A DNA stretch of 64,000 nucleotides from Rotaria macrura (Eukaryota; Rotifera; Eurotatoria; Philodinida; Philodinidae): assembly GCA_900239685.1 (NCBI GenBank), contig OENT01000697.1, positions 20,171 through 84,170 on the forward strand, written 5' to 3'. The position numbers and the translations under genes were made by a program. Of the stretch, positions 48,130-60,810 are shown piece after piece; the first letter of the stretch is position 1, and the number at the start of each line of letters is the position of its first letter. The notes under the pieces were generated by a model. It searched no databases. It had not been told where the DNA came from and saw only the letters and a list, made by a program, of their open reading frames with translations.

Positions 48130-51100
48130 ATGAATCTTTACGCGTCTACCTTTTCTCAATCGATCGATGAACCTGATGTTTTATGGTTCAAATCTCGAAT
48201 ACCAGCAAATACTATTCGCCTTGTATGGTGTGATCCATCGACGCATTCAAATGACACGACTAAACAACTTTTACTTAAGATGGATTTCAATTTATTGATT
48301 ATCAACGATCCACAATTATGTGAAGCAACTGTTAAGAAATTGCATCGTGAAGAACATCTCTCAATATTTCTTATTCTAACTTCATCAGTTGCTGAAGAGC
48401 TGGTACTCCTCAATATAACTTCTGATGTGCACGCAATCTTCATCGTTGGTTTCGATGAAAAAAAACAGGCAAATTTAAATACTTTACCAAAAGTTCATGG
48501 CATCTCAGGTTCTCCTTTTGAATTAATAAGAAATATCACTAATTTATTGAGTTCTTTTGAACGTGCTCACATATACCAACACGAGCAGCAATCTTTTCGC
48601 AATTTGAATAAAGAAACAGCCAGTTTTCTATGGTTTTATATATTTCGAAACGTTGTTCGCCGGCTTCAAAAAACTGATGAAGCCAAAATTGAAATGATAG
48701 AACGATTTCGTGAGTATTATAGTGATAACCCTAAACAACAAGAACATTTGCTTACATTCGAAAACAATTATGAACCAGACCATGCACTATGGTGGTACAC
48801 CATGCCTGCTTTCATTTCTGATATCATTAACAAAGCAATGCGTGCTGTCGATCTTGATACTTTGTTTGCCTTACGTTATTGTATTGTCGATTTGTGTGAA
48901 TTACTCGAAGATGCACCGCGATCCATTAATGAAATAATTGTTTATCGTGGAGTTCTCATGGAAAGAGATAAATTTGAAAAAATGCAACAAGAAATTTGTA
49001 TCAATGATCTGATCTCAACACGTGGATTTTTTTCCACTTCACGTAAACGTTCAGTGGCTGAGCGATATTGTTCAAACGACACAAAAGATCTCAATAAGGT
49101 GAATCAAAAAGAATACAGAAAAGCTTTTACAACGATTTTATTATATTTACATTTCAGATTGAGATTATTTATGAAATTATTGTTCCTACCGATGTTAAAC
49201 ATATTTTCTATGCAGATATTAGTGGTATCAGTCAATTTAGAGAAGAAGAAGAGATTCTTTTTGATCTAGATTCCACATTTAAATTAGTTGCTATTACAAA
49301 AGATGTCGAGAGCAGCAATCGCTATATAATTCGCCTTTGTGCATGCGACGATGGCTGGCAACTTGCTACTAATTATATTTCTTATCATAATAAAAGACTA
49401 GCTATAGAATCTCCTGAATTAATGTTTGGACATCTTTTAATCGAGATGGGCGAGTGTGAAAAAGCGATCATCTACTATCGACAAATGTTAAACAAGTTAT
49501 ATGAACACTCTCAAGGTAATCGAAAATCCAGAAAGAAATATTTCATTTGTATCCTCCCAAATATCTCTACATATTCATAGAAGACTATTGAGCGTTATCC
49601 AGAGTGATAGTGCTCGCCATGAATACAAGATCAATATTGTAATGATAAAAAACGATCTGAATAGGGTCGATAAGTGACGACAAACTGGATCGAGTAGCTA
49701 GCTGCCACTCTATCGGCAATGATGTTTATTCGCTACTTCATGTATCTAGAGTGTAGCAACTTTACAAAAAACACACCCATATATGGGAGAGAGAAGAAAA
49801 GACAGATAGATGGAAATATTTTAGAACAATGGAAAGAGAACAAACAGAGAAGGAAGGAAAGTCAGTGAAGCTTGCCATCAACATTGACACAAGTATGCCG
49901 GGCTGTTTTTCCATCGATATTAGTATACATTCTTCTCAGATTTTCTTTAATATCTAAAGTCAGATATTGTCAATTAGAATATATTGAAAAAACTGTCAGC
50001 ACCATTCTTGTAGAATTACAATATGAAACAATAGTGTGCTAATACGTATGATAAACAAAATCATTCACCGAGACACATTTTGCTTTTGTTCATTTGTTCT
50101 TAGTGTTAATATATTTTAATCATTATGTAGCATCATAAACTAAAAGGGAGAGCAAGTGACAGATATTTTCAATTCAAGCAAGTGTCATACTAATTCTACA
50201 GTAGGATGTAAGTGTGCATGTAAAAAGGCAGAAGATAGACATCCATATTAACTCATACTAACAAGCTGCATCTATTCGACTATTGATTCTTGAAAAATGT
50301 TTGTCGTTTTTATTGGTTTATAAAGTTGCCAGCAGCGCTGGTAGAAATTTTAGTCAGATCTATCAAAATAAATTATTTCGTGCCGAAATGTAAAACAAAA
50401 CTGTTATAATTTAGATATGACATCTATTGAAGTACGAATCATTAGCAGTATTGCCATGAATCGTATTGGTCATGCTTGGCACAATAAAGGTGATTTTACT
50501 CGAGCGATTCAGTGGTTTGACTCAGCATTAGCTATTCAGCAGCAAGAGCCTCAACTAACTTATAATATGGCATCTTCAATAAATAACAAAGGTGTGATAC
50601 TCATGGGAGCGGATAAACTTGAGGAAGCACTAAGTGCTTTTCAACAAGCAGTCAATATACTTGAACGATTCCCAAATCATGCTGATTTAGGGAATTATAT
50701 TTCAAACATGGCTGCAGTGAAAGATAAAATGGGTCATTATGATGAAGCTCTCCATCTTCATCAACGAGCAAGAGAAGCTAATAGAGCAATAGGCATTCCC
50801 GATGATCATCCGAAGGTGGCTGAAAATATACGAGAAACTGCATATGTATATATGAAACAAGCAAGATGGGATGAGGCATTTAGTGCATTACAAGAAGCGA
50901 AAAGTATTCAAGAACGTATTTTGTTTCCTACGCATCCTGAATTTGCACGTACATTGTTTACAATTGGGCTTGTTCTTCGCTCACAAGGGCACTTTGCTCA
51001 AGCACTTGATTATATGGATCGAGCTCGTCGAATTTATGAATTAAGCTTAGTTCATACACATCCAGACATTGCGAATGCTTGCAATTCTATGGCAAATGTG

Positions 51101-51544
51101 AAATCTAGTCAAGGACAATTTGCTGAAGCATTACCTCTTTATCAACAAGCTTTGAATCTCTACCGACAGATATATATCAACAACAAGCATAGCGACCTTG
51201 GTCGGATACTTAATAATATGGGCCAAGCACATCGCCACTTAGGCCATTTCCCGGAAGCATTCGATTACTTAAATCAGGCACTATCTATGCGAGAAACTGT
51301 ACTCGGTCTCGATCATCCAGATACGGCCACTACATTGGTCAACCTTAGTCTGGCTTATAGAGCAACAGGCGATTTGAATACTGCACTAGAGTATGCATCG
51401 CGTAGTCTTGCTATTCGACGCAAAAAACTACAAATTGGTCATGAAGATTTATTAGCAACAGAGGAATTCGTTATGCAATTGCAATGCGATATCTTCAACT
51501 TAGAAATACCAATGAGAAATGAAGCCAATTCTAATCTTCACTAA
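48130..51544 (+). CDS. fusion protein: alpha/beta domain + ADP-ribosyltransferase + TPR array, 3 exons
   Basis: Exons are 48130-49098, 49158-49515 and 50415-51544; they sum to 2457 nt, giving 818 aa, with GT-AG junctions. Residues about 25-150 form an alpha/beta domain of alternating strands and helices (RLVWCDPSTHSNDTTK, LSIFLILTSS, HAIFIVGFD), resembling a receiver- or flavodoxin-like fold. The ART domain follows (about 160-375): IIVYRGVLM (Arg273), STRGFFSTSRKR (S-T-S) and FREEEEILFDL with Glu355 as catalytic residue and Glu353 in the E-x-E position typical of arginine-specific enzymes. From about residue 400 come about seven TPRs of the kinesin-light-chain type (for example GHYDEALHLHQRARE and LDHPDTATTLVNLS), likely binding a partner or substrate. 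The same three-part build is, as I recall, frequent in bdelloids. Intron 2 (899 nt) separates the ART from most TPRs. Confidence 0.87.
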
Positions 51545-51676
51545 AATAATCATATTTGAGGATAATCTTCTAGAACATTACTTTTTCTTATTTCTTTAAC
51601 ATCCGATGCAGTCACCAAAAACGCCAAAACGGTATTTTAATGCGTTGAAGGAAAAAAAAACAGAGAAAGAAAGCGT

Positions 51677-51765
51677 TTAACCCTTTCCGGCCGGATGTTG
51701 CCATGTGGCAATTTTTTCCCTATAGGGGTACGGTATTTTTCAAATAGCCGGGCGTAAAGGGTTAA
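51677..51765. mobile_element. 81-bp piggyBac-type MITE between TTAA duplications
   Basis: TTAA (51677-51680) is followed by CCCTTTCCGGCCGGATG. On the right, AGCCGGGCGTAAAGGG precedes TTAA (51762-51765), so the ends are inverted repeats. TTAA targets and CCCTTT termini are hallmarks of piggyBac elements. Inside, TTGCCATGTGGCAA forms a subterminal hairpin, also seen in piggyBac ends. At 81 bp it can only move with a transposase supplied elsewhere. Confidence 0.7.
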
Positions 51766-52444
51766 ATCGTTCAGTTCACAGGAAAAAGAAGACAATGCGT
51801 ATAAACGAGTTGATCTCGCCATAACGTATTTTCACGCATCTAATAGATGAATTTTCAGAAATCAATGTATTTTGACAGTAGAGTAACCTATGGTATAGAT
51901 GTAGATGAACTGTAACTCAGCTCGTCCAGTATTACTATCCTAGTCCTTCTTTTGTCACTCCACTTCACGAAAATTCTAAACGAGGAAGAGCAACGATGTG
52001 TCGACACCTGTGAAGTTGCCATTTTGTTGCGTTATATTTCATTTTAGTTAAAAATTCTAAAAGGCTGAAGCTGATGCTTCTAAAATCTCTAAACTAAATA
52101 TTTATAAATATATATATATATATATAAATTTTAAAAATTATTCATAGATATTAACTGAAGCAAAACGAAAAACACTGATTATTCAATGAAACAATAAAAT
52201 ATCGACTAAGTATTCGTTAAGAGTTGTACTTCTGGAAACTGTTTTTCCGGAATGTTCGTTTAATATCAGCAGTAAATTTTTAGATATCTGATAACGCGTA
52301 AGTCTAGTCTAATCGTAAGTTGATTGTCTTCTATTTATAAGATCCTTTGGTCGAATCGATACTAGCACCCAGAGCAACTCGTAATAATGTATTCTCAATA
52401 ATGAAGAAAATACAAACTTGATACGTCTCGACGATTTTTTTTTC

Positions 52445-52630
52445 TTTCGCTAAACACGCTTCAACGCTCAGAAATCAGAAACGCATTTAAACGGTTTTAT
52501 TTCACATTTTTGAATGCTAGAGGATGCGTCAATTTATAACGTGTTAAAACGCAAAAATTTGGACATATTTGACGGTGTAGAACGCGTTGAACGAGAAAAA
52601 TAAAAGGCATTGTTTTAATGCGTTTCTTTT
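52445..52630. repeat. third AAACGC / AACGCG patch
   Basis: Words such as AAACACGC, AAACGCATT, AAAACGC, AACGCGTTG and ATGCGTTTC cluster here as at 23.8 and 25.4 kb. I see no fixed unit or clear borders. Confidence 0.35.
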
Positions 52631-53751
52631 CGGAATGTTGACTGCTAGGGTATAGCCATTAAACATAGAAAAATCCGAATTCACTCGTTTGATCTCTTTG
52701 CGTTTTTTGAATCTATCAAATAGTTAACCCTTGTCAATCATACTCGGCTGCAAAGGTTCGCGTACTGATCACGTACGGTCCTCGTAAACGATTGTTTGCA
52801 ACAGTCATTTAAGGTATATTCAAATTTTCGAAAAGTAAATAAAGAAATTTCCGAATCTTTCATTGAAACGCAATAACGACACGGCATTGCAAGTCAAAAG
52901 TTTTTAAATGTATTGGAAATTTCACACTTCTGGGATATTACCTGATTTTGGGAAATACTGAATAATTCAGAGCACAAATGCTTGAATTTCTGAAAACTCG
53001 GACATTGCCTTGTTTGAAACTCTGAAGACTGCTGAACAATTCAAGAATTCAGATGGATCAGTCCTTGAAGCTATTTTATAACATACATGTAAAGAATTCA
53101 ATCGTTTCGGTTTCCTTTTGTGTCCAGTCATGCCCTTTGCTATTATATTTGCATCGGCATAACACGGTGGCTACACATTTATTTTGTAAAAATGAAATGA
53201 TTAACCATCCAGCGAACAATTATCTTGTCTGAGCAGGAATCTTGGAGTGAAAAATAGTACATGCGATATTTCTTGATGATTGAGTTCTCTATATCCTATA
53301 ATCGAATTCGGTCATCGTCGCCGAGTCGATGAAACGTTCTCGAACAGCATGAACATGACTTTCGAGATGTTGATAGATTTTTTACTGATGATCAACGTCA
53401 AATTATTGTCACGGAAAGAATTGAAAACAATACATCGAGAAAAAGAAACTTCTGATCTACTCACATCGGTTGATTTTGCTAATCTATTGTTTTTCCTTTG
53501 CGATACTTTTGACATACATTCGTATATCTTCAGTTGTTTTTTTTAATGTGATTATTCAAGCCTTTCGATTGCATGTACGTCTATGAACTATCATACCACG
53601 TTTGTGTGTCAAGAATGTGGATGAGTTAAAATAATATTTAATCGTACATGAAAGCAAAAACAAAACCCAAAAAAAAGGGATCCTCTATTTTCATATCACT
53701 TATTCACAAAACATTATTCTTGTAATTAATTAGAATCATTCGACCAGAACA

Positions 53752-53794
53752 AGACTCGAACCGGCATCTTCCAGTAAACGGTTCACCACTCTAC
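53752..53794 (-). other. degenerate tRNA-like sequence (A and B boxes)
   Basis: On the minus strand GTAGAGTGGTGAAC resembles a pol III A box and GGTTCGAGTCT a B box, at slightly short spacing. The T and acceptor stems do not pair. It is a tRNA pseudogene or SINE head remnant. Confidence 0.3.
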
Positions 53795-53871
53795 TTTTCT
53801 CGAATAATTAAAATGATTTCAGCGATTGTGCCTTAAGCTGCTTCAACCATTGTACAGTGAAAATTATGAAC

Positions 53872-54139
53872 TCCCTTACTTACGAGTGTAATCGACGATG
53901 AAGAATTGCAAGGGCTTTCAAAAGATATGAAATTATTTTGGGACAGAAGAATTATCCAATTTGATAATAGAATTAGAATGCTAGAAAATCTTTGTTTTTT
54001 ATCAAGTAAGCAAGTATTTTGTTCGTACATATTGACACTATATGGATTAGTAAAATACGTGTCAGAAACAACTCGATTAGTCACTTTGGTAGAGAAAATG
54101 ATTTCGAACTTTTTCGAGATGTTTCCCAAATCAAGCTGA
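53872..54139 (+). CDS. possible exon of an unrecognised gene
   Basis: An open frame of 88 codons ends at a TGA. It reads LQGLSKDMKLFWDRRIIQF, then DNRIRMLENLCFLSSKQVF and VSETTRLVTLVEKMISNFF, with balanced charge and predicted helices, more protein-like than most random frames here. There is no ATG at its start, so upstream exons would be needed and I cannot find them. The family is unknown. Confidence 0.22.
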
Positions 54140-54581
54140 TGACTGATGACAGGGGAAAGTCAATTTTTTTTATCAATTGCTTTTAGTGTGTCCCTTTTGT
54201 GTACTTTTTCATTTTTCTAAATCGAAAATCAAAATTTCTATTGAAACCACCTGGTCCGGTGTGCTCTCACAGGCCCTCTCTTGTGTTAATTCATAAGAAT
54301 GTTTTCAAAAAAATATGATATTAACGGATTATTTTATTGACGTTGATTGTAGTGAACTCTTTTCTTTGGAATTATTTAAAAAATCCTTGAAATAATTTTT
54401 TTATTTCATTCAAACTTTTGACTTTCTTTCGCTAATTATTATTTTTCATCAATCAATATATTTTCCAATAAACGCATATTAAAAGAGTCTAGTGTATTAC
54501 TTAGAATAAGAAAAAGAAATTGTTTAATCATAACAAAGATCTCGACTATATTACTAACTAATAATTATTCTTCACATAGCA

Positions 54582-55160
54582 ATGTTGGAATTTCTAACAG
54601 TATCATTTATATTACCAATATTAGCAAAAGTTATTCTTATTACTATTTCTAATATAATTCTTGGTTTTACATGGCACTCACAAATAGGTTTCGAAAAACA
54701 ATGGATCGAAGCAATGCGATGGAAAGAAGAAGATGTACAAAAAGCAAAGAATGATCATAGTAGTCTACCGTATATGATGTCAAATTTAGGAGCTTTATTA
54801 AGTTCTGTATTGTTAAATATATTATTAATTGCATTCGATATTCGAAAATATCAATACCTTAGTGCTATGTTGGCTTCTCTTATACTAAGTGGATTTTATG
54901 CTGTAAGTTGTGTTGTTTCAATTGAAATATTATTGAAGATAATCGAATGACTATTTTCATATTAATTAATCTGTTTATCTAGCGTTGAGATATGGTTAAT
55001 ATTGTGTTGTTGTTATTTTTTGTTTTAGTTTAACGGTTGGAATCGTGTATTTTTTACAAAAAAATCTGATTACAAATGTCAACGTACATTATACTTTATT
55101 GAAATTGGTTTGGTCTTTATTCGTTATGCTGCTATATCGCTATTATTAGTTAGTTTTTAG
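54582..55160 (+). CDS. DUF1761-type small membrane protein, 2 exons
   Basis: Exons are 54582-54902 and 55029-55160; they sum to 453 nt, giving 150 aa. The donor is GTAAGT and the acceptor TTTTAG, phase 0. The N-terminus has a membrane helix leading into IILGFTWHSQIGFEKQWIEA, the family's GxxW...FGxxW-like signature. Three more hydrophobic segments follow (about residues 68-82, 88-107 and, in exon 2, LYFIEIGLVFIRYAAISLLL), giving four helices in total. DUF1761 proteins are found in bacteria, fungi and some animals; their function is not known. A polyadenylation AATAAA lies about 96 nt past the stop. Confidence 0.75.
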
Positions 55161-56465
55161 TATCCTACTATATTATTTCATTTGTTAAGTCAGATACTTG
55201 TTGTGATTATTATTATTTAGTTGTGTTCTTTCTTTTCTTTTATTATTGAAACGAAAATAAAATCCCAGATGAACTTTTAATACATCAATTCTCTTTCTGA
55301 TTGCAAAATCAAAAATTCGGTTACATATTTTATTTTCAATATTAAAATAATAATTTACATTATTAGAATTCGAATGTATTCTACTATTGACAATAATCAA
55401 GCATCTTATTTTTCCGTCACGTATCATTAAATTAGAATTGTTTTGTAATTTAGTATTGTTCTATAATGAATATGAGACTTTAAATGATAGAATCTTTTAA
55501 AATAGCTCTTAACGTATAGAAGACATAGTTAGTCCTTGTTGTTCAAAAGAATTTTTTCTAGGAAAGCGAAAGAATAAAAATGACTGAAAAGAACTTGAAC
55601 GTAGAATTTATTTTGATATGGAACAGTGTTACGAACTTGTTCATTGTCCAATCGATTGATAACGATAATTAGGAGTTTTTGCTATTTCGCATTCAACAAG
55701 CATATTTAAAATATCGGTATTTCGTCTCACGTCGTTTTTGATTAACTAATTCGATGTGAAGCGAAGCATTCAGTCTTTATACTTTGCATAGTTTTTACTA
55801 TAAAACTCTTTACCCAAAATAGTTAAAATTTCGGCTTCAAATGCGTGAATACAATAGTATATTTTTTTTTCGGTTGAAAATATCTGTTAGAGTTTGAAAC
55901 GAAACATTTTGTTTTTTGATCTCATACAAATGGAAGCTAAGATAAAACGTACTCGTCAATCACAGTGCAAATTGTTGTACAGAGTAGCAATGTATTATAA
56001 CGAAAATTTCAACTCGAAATAAGTGCACGGCAATTTGCAGAAATCAATGATTGGATTATTCTGAAAGAATGTAAAACGGAATGCAGTGACTCTGTTGTTA
56101 ATAAGAATTACGCAGATTGATGGATTGATCTGAAATTTTTTACTAGCATCTTAGAAATTAAAAACTTTACTGTGATGAAAATCAAATCATTCTACCAGAT
56201 CCAGTTTTTTAGATGTAATAATCAAAAGATGTTAAAACTATCAATCATATTTACTGATAACCTAAACAATGTTTTATAGTACATGTAATATTCCGCCATA
56301 GAAAGTCGTTCGCCGCAAACACTGTATTTTATTTTCGGTAATCAGACTTCATTTGTTAGAACAATGGAATAAAGTTTTTACTCGTTAGATGGCGCCACGA
56401 TTCAAATTAATCTGTGCTTGCGATTCGTCAATTGTTGTAAAATGAATGACATTACAAATAGTAAA

Positions 56466-57340
56466 ATGGATCTTCTGGTCTCATCTGAAGATAGATACGC
56501 TGAATCACAATTAATCTTCAACAACCTTGATCTTCAAGAAATCATTCATGCCATTTTATTATTAGCCTAAAAGATAGAGGTAAGTTGCTACAAAGAAAAT
56601 ATAGTGAAGTATAGACTTCAGCATTCAACAAAATCAGATGTAGCAAACTAAGAATGATGAAATATAACAGAATTATCGAGTATTGTTTGCCAATCATTCA
56701 TTGATATTCGAATAATCAATAGTATTAACATGATGTACTCTTCTATTTTGTCTTCATCAATGAACCACCAGTTTAAATCTTCTCATACAAATCACATATA
56801 ACTGAAAGTATCGTTGTGAGAATTTTTTCACCGTAAAAACTAAATCATAATCATTGGTAAGATGCATACCATCCATAAATCTGTTTGGTGTATCATAGAA
56901 TTACTTTGGTCATCAGTATTTGTTCGAGCTTCGCTCATTCATCAGCAATTCGATAAAATAAATCAGTAAGTGTACATTTTATCTGCAGAACCTAATCTTG
57001 ATGGATCTATCCTAATTGAACGATATATAATTCAAATGAGACATACTTCATTATCGGATACCTATAAAATTTCGTCATTAAATGATCCGTTTATAGTCAA
57101 TCATTTTCGATATCAGCTTGGAATCACTTCGAAAAAGGAATGCAGTATTATTTAGAACATACTAAAAATAGGGATTCTAACACTAGAATATTATACAGAA
57201 GACTCGAAGAAATGAAAATGTTGACAGTCCGAATAGTACTTTATAATATTCTATACCATGCTTCGGTTGGTATGATGATATCAAAATCGAAATCTTACCG
57301 TGAGAAAACTAATCGATGTGTTGTCGTGCCGTACGAATAG
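56466..57340 (+). pseudogene. possible decayed coding sequence
   Basis: Three pieces look more protein-like than background: 56466-56570 (34 codons ending LDLQEIIHAILLLA), 56970-57155 (after an acceptor-like CTGCAG; contains LDGSILIERYIIQM and NDPFIVNHFRYQLG), and a frame-shifted continuation to 57340 (MQYYLEHTKNRD and RILYRRLEEMKM). The last two overlap and could join by a single frameshift near 57.14 kb. The first faintly recalls the sestrin segment LxxExxHAxxLL, but the others do not support that. No function is proposed. Confidence 0.2.
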
Positions 57341-59481
57341 AGATGTGTGAGGTGAAGTTCTTTATTATCCCTGTTCCTTGCAAGAGAAAACTATTTCAAA
57401 AAAAAATGTATGCATATTATATCGACAAATTCTAATTTCTAAGATTTTTCGCATAAATCCATAGAATATTTAACTGTAATATTTGATTCCGGTTGAGATA
57501 AATTTTTGTCAAATTTTAATTCGACAGCCTGTCTAAGTAAGAGTTTGAAGGTAGATGGTATGAGTATGTTTTATTCAACTTTCAAGCAATCATTTAATAT
57601 TTAGAAAAAACGCTTTGAAAGTGTATGGCACACTAAAAAGATGAAATAATTATGATCATCATTTTTTGGCGTTTATCGTTGCTGTTTTAGTACATTAGTC
57701 GAATATGAGTGTTCTAAGAATATTTTAGTCTTTTTGCTTATGTCTGGATATAAGTGGTTAGATAAAAATAGAACTGATTGTGGAGAAGGAACGCGAGATA
57801 AATATGTACGTGGAAATGGTATGGGTACATACTGTGTTCAAAGACATATTATCTATAGTCTAAAAAATTTGAATGTATCATAAACAGTTAATAGTGATGA
57901 GCAATAATGTTACGTATTTATTTCATATTCTACTTGTCTGAATTATGCAACTTCAGAAAAGTCGATTCATTTGTTAATTACAACTCAAATAAATTTCCTT
58001 TTCTAATGCTCCAAAGCATCTAGCAAATATCAAAGAAAACTCCAAGTACTGACCTGAAAATTTAAAAGATAAGTTTTACAATGCATACGTAGTTCATTTT
58101 TAGTTTACATGATCAACGACTATTGAACGCTAGTAACAGAAAATAAAGAAATTTCGATTATTGAAAGAATGCTAGATCCCCCCCCCCCCACCCACCCTGT
58201 AGCTGTGGCAATCCATTGCATTGTGGTCTGTGATGGATAGAATAGTTCGAGCACTTCTTCTGAGAGAAATTGATCTATTTGAATAGTTCATTTTAGCCGA
58301 CTAAACTATCAGTTAAATATTGGTTCGACTTTTTCCATCAAAGTTTCACAATGGAAAATTGAGCATCCCAACTGACTATGATTCTTATCATAAAGCCACG
58401 AATAATCTTGCTTCATAGTTATTTACAACAAATGTAACGGATGACCAAGCATTGGTAGGACTTTGTATAAATTGACGAGAATCACTTGAATTCACAGAGT
58501 ACGATTTTTCAGTTGTTACTTCTAGACAAATTCAGTGTGATCTCGGAAAATACTAGTAGTATTCCAATTGATTTGTGTCATATTTCATGCGATGCGTCAT
58601 GATATGCTTGTGTGAACGTTGGCGAAAATAAAAGTCGTACATATATCCACGTTCAAGGAAAAATTGAAAATTACAGTACAGAAATACTTACGCAATGACA
58701 GAAGCTAGAAGATATGGATGCAGGTTTGATAGTTGATGATAAGAAGATCATCAGTTCTGGCTGTAGGTTCTCGAACGAATTAATCATTTAAAGGTGTTTG
58801 TCTTATTCGATCTTTGCTAGCATTATACAATCATTGGATAAGCTCTGTGTTGAGTTGTATTGAACGCCCTCTCTTTAGTTTCAAAATAAGGTTTCAATCA
58901 ATTTCTCTCATACGAGAAGATTTATTTTTAGAAAAGAGATTCCTTCTAAACCATTTGCTCATACTTGTAAGAAAATTGAATCAAGCGTTGAGATCAATCA
59001 TGTATGATTTGAACAAAAAAGCGTCCATAAACACTTTATCTCATCAAGTGAATATGTTGAATATCGACTTTTAATAAACTGTTCAGTTCGAGAATAACGG
59101 TCAAATCAAATGAATAGAAATAATCAGAGTCAGTAGACTCTCAAGACTCTAGCCTGCCCTAACCTCGAAGTCTAGGGTAAACTTCAATAATTTCAAGCTA
59201 AGAAATATAAAGGTCTGAGTGTGGTTTGATTAAATGTAAAACTTCTTTTTATCGTTGCTTAACTTTTGTTACTTCTGACGGATAATCCATTGTCACAAGA
59301 TGAGTCTATATTTTCTTTAGTACCCACTCGTTCATAATAAAGTATTGCCGTTGGACTTTGCTGGCATTTATGTCAATATATAATTGCTTGTTCTTAATTT
59401 AAGTCAGTTGAATTACATTTTTTGAGATTTCTATTTAAAATCTGATAGATATTTGAATAATATAACTTCTACCATTCACAG

Positions 59482-59685
59482 ATGCAACCCAAACAGAGTT
59501 CGATTATGTCTTTCTTTCAAAAGAAGAAAAAACAGAAGTCGATGAGCAGTTTCAAGGGAAAGTCGTCTTCTGTTGAAATTTCAATTAGCACTTTAATATT
59601 AGGCTCAAGGTACAGGAGAACATTGTCACAACAAATAAAAACTTCAACACAATCAATTGTAGAGAAAACATTTTTTCGGTACTAA
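59482..59685 (+). CDS. short basic ORF with a PIP-box-like N-terminus
   Basis: The 67-codon frame starts right after an acceptor-like CACAG and reads KQSSIMSFFQKKKKQK near its start. QxxIxxFF followed by basic residues fits a PCNA-interacting peptide, and the same opening is common in hAT-type transposase and ZMYM-like proteins. The rest is Ser/Lys-rich and ends after 67 codons. It may be the first exon of a decayed hAT copy or a chance match. Confidence 0.25.
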   Translation: MQPKQSSIMSFFQKKKKQKSMSSFKGKSSSVEISISTLILGSRYRRTLSQQIKTSTQSIVEKTFFRY

Positions 59686-60483
59686 ATATTTTATTTTTGC
59701 TTGTGTTGAATCAAGAAATAATAAGACATTAATTAGTGATTTCAATTATAGAGGATTAAAATCTTGGAATAAAACCTAAAATACTTCCCATGATACACAA
59801 ATGAAGGAAACCGCTTCTTCACTGATCCTGACTCGTGCAAAAAAACTTAGAATCGAAATCAAATTAATACGTATTTTATAACTATACGCAATTGAGTCAA
59901 TACAGTTCCATTGAATATGACAATTAGTTTTTCTTAAAAACAATTACAGTCAAATAAAAAGTTCGACTTTAATTCATTTTTCTTCGCGATAAATCTAGAT
60001 TTGTTTCCATCAATGATATTCAATTTTTCTATAAAGCTTCCATTGATTATAATCTGATAGTCATTGAATGAATCAAGGAAAAATGTTATTAGAATCGTAA
60101 GTTTATAGTTGATACTCGGAGTATTTTTAGTCAGTTTCAGTAGGGAAACTTGATTTGCCTGAAAATACGAGCCTACCCTAAACTGGATTCATTCCGCCGC
60201 CGATGCGTGGTACTAATAATTATCTAAGAGTTTTCTCTTTTTCAAGAAGTTTCAAACAAGTAATACTATTTAATTAAAAATAAGAACTGTAGGAGTTATG
60301 AAAACTACGCACAAACTACTTTCAGGTTTACCAGTACGTCAATACATGACATGTAGAATAACGCAAAATTATGTTATCACTGATTCTAATCATTTTCTTT
60401 CCATTAAGTCATACAAAGAATAAACATATTCAAGGTTGCTAGTCTTAAGTCATGAATTCTGCCTATATGACTCTGCATTGGGG

Positions 60484-60490
60484 TATAAAT
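60484..60490 (+). promoter_or_regulatory. TATA box for the Cys-rich secreted ORF
   Basis: GGGGTATAAATATG places a TATAAAT box 65 nt before the start codon at 60549, a compact core promoter spacing. Confidence 0.45.
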
Positions 60491-60548
60491 ATGTGCATAC
60501 ATTAATATTAACACTAATAATCAAACGAGAAACAGATTTTTGCAGAAA

Positions 60549-60810
60549 ATGAACACAACAAAGATGTTATTGATTGGCTTATTTGGCTCGATTCTTTTAA
60601 TAAGAAATAGTTATTCCGCACCAACACTCAATACTACGTCGAATATAACATCTATCTGTTCAGCCATTATTGTACCAACCCCCATGTACTATGACTAAAA
60701 CAGATTGTTATGGATTTATTCTCGCATGTCTTAATTATCGTTGTGAATTTAGTACACAATGTGCAAATTGGTATATTTGTGGCAGTTGTTTTGGATTTTC
60801 GTTTCCCTAA
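60549..60810 (+). pseudogene. small secreted Cys-rich protein gene broken by a frameshift
   Basis: From ATG 60549 the frame gives a signal peptide (MNTTKMLLIGLFGSILLI) and a short Thr/Ser-rich stretch, and then hits TAA at 60696-60698. A second frame open through 60691-60810 carries eight closely spaced cysteines (for example TDCYGFILAC and CANWYICGSC) and ends at TAA 60808-60810. A one-base shift in or near the C-run around 60.68 kb would link the two, so it is either a recent pseudogene or a homopolymer sequencing error. The build is that of secreted, disulfide-rich peptides; its target and role are unknown. A third frame is also open here, which tempers the call. Confidence 0.4.

Larger units (their letters stand above)
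51766..54581. other. gene-poor stretch
   Basis: It holds a (TA)n tract near 52.11 kb, an AAACGC patch, a minus-strand tRNA-like remnant and one possible exon (53.87-54.14 kb). Otherwise I see nothing coding. Confidence 0.4.
55161..60483. other. long gene-poor stretch
   Basis: I find only weak coding remnants (56.47-57.34 kb and 59.48-59.69 kb), a C-run at about 58.18 kb, and AT-rich sequence. No RNA gene or transposon ends were recognised. Confidence 0.35.

Noticed and set aside
768-52130. (TA)n tracts at about 0.77, 3.05, 28.53 and 52.11 kb
   Set aside because: These are ordinary microsatellites in AT-rich DNA with no sign of further structure.
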